Made by a program: the position numbers and the translations under genes | Shown here: piece by piece, positions 5,705 through 5,909 of the stretch | Position numbering within the stretch: the stretch's first letter is position 1 | Layout of the letters: each line of letters begins with the position of its first letter | Source: an uncultured Phenylobacterium sp. | GTDB lineage: Bacteria > Pseudomonadota > Alphaproteobacteria > Caulobacterales > Caulobacteraceae | Direction of reading: 5' to 3' | DNA: 5,909 nt | Assembly: GCA_945952355.1 (NCBI GenBank) | Contig: CAMFIW010000209.1 | Span: 1 to 5,909 of the forward strand | The notes under the pieces: model-generated | The model's input: only the letters and a program-made list of their open reading frames with translations | Databases searched by the model: none | What the model was told of the DNA's origin: nothing

Positions 5705-5909
5705 CTAGGGCTTCGGCTTGTGGCCCACCGCCCAGACATAGGCCGACACCGCGTTCAGTTCCTCGGCCGAAAGCTGGGCGCCGCCCATCGGCGGCATCGG
5801 CGCCTGGAACTTCTTCGGCTGCGCCACGCCCTTGCCGATCGCCTCGTGGATCGAGGCCAGGGAGCCATCGCCCCACAGCCAGGTCCCCGCGGTCAGGTCG
5901 GGCCCCACC
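5705..5909 (-). CDS. c-type cytochrome, C-terminal part (5' end beyond window)
   Basis: About 67 C-terminal residues of a class I c-type cytochrome are visible; the gene enters from the right edge. It reads GPDLTAGTWLWGDGS, then a helix with GVAQPKKF, then APMPPMGG and SAEELNAVSAYVWAVGH at the C-terminus. The GPDL and WLWG elements and the final helix match the CBB3/FixP-like cytochrome c domain. A Met in MPPMGG is the likely sixth haem iron ligand. The CxxCH haem-attachment motif must lie just upstream, outside the window. Mature proteins of this kind act in electron transfer on the periplasmic side; the partner is unknown. An in-frame GTG at the edge is just the internal valine codon before GPDL, not a start. 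The transporter gene starts 82 bp downstream in the same direction, so cotranscription is possible. Confidence 0.85.
   Translation of the reverse strand, partial: VGPDLTAGTWLWGDGSLASIHEAIGKGVAQPKKFQAPMPPMGGAQLSAEELNAVSAYVWAVGHKPKP

Noticed and set aside
5623..5739. N-terminal extension of the transporter to an ATG at 5739
   Set aside because: It would overlap the cytochrome 3' end and cross the hairpin, and adds charged sequence. The ATG at 5622 has a good GGAGGGG site.
5541..5876. Minus-strand open frame of 111 residues overlapping cytochrome and transporter
   Set aside because: It is an out-of-frame shadow of two better-supported genes and lacks a ribosome site.
5906..5908. GTG at the right edge as a start for a 67-residue protein
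   Set aside because: It is an internal valine codon before the conserved GPDL of a cytochrome c domain whose haem motif must lie upstream.

Overview
The window is very GC-rich (roughly two thirds by eye). Its codon use, weak G-rich ribosome sites and gene content (c-type cytochrome, DAACS transporter, pentapeptide protein, HTH_34 regulator) suggest an alphaproteobacterium. Caulobacteraceae (Caulobacter, Phenylobacterium or Brevundimonas type) is my best guess, but no marker gene proves it. No rRNA, tRNA, CRISPR array, insertion sequence or phage gene is visible.

Layout. At the left edge (1-392, minus) lies the 5' part of a GNAT acetyltransferase resembling the AAC(6')-Ib group. It diverges from a 420-residue pentapeptide-repeat protein (647-1909, plus) across an intergenic region of about 250 bp rich in short repeats. 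A long GC hairpin with a T-tract on the minus strand (1911-1948) lies just after the pentapeptide gene. It is placed to terminate the converging minus-strand operon.

That operon runs leftward: an acyltransferase-3 membrane enzyme (start reassigned to 4173, end 2941), a six-helix membrane protein of unknown function (2913-2299), and a small winged-helix regulator (2294-1977). The last two are 4 bp apart and are probably a functional pair. An AT-rich patch with a small palindrome lies just upstream of the acyltransferase, where a promoter or operator would be.

Further right, also on minus, is a DAACS/SLC1-type transporter (5622-4357, start reassigned). It keeps the fold signatures of the family but has lost the usual sodium and acidic-substrate residues. 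The right edge holds the C-terminus of a c-type cytochrome (5909-5705), which may be cotranscribed with the transporter. A C-rich, hairpin-forming, G-quadruplex-prone stretch separates the transporter from the acyltransferase operon.

I see no clear new multi-gene system such as a defence island. The items most worth following are the aberrant transporter active site, the duplicated architecture of the pentapeptide protein, and the regulator/membrane-protein pair attached to an acyltransferase.
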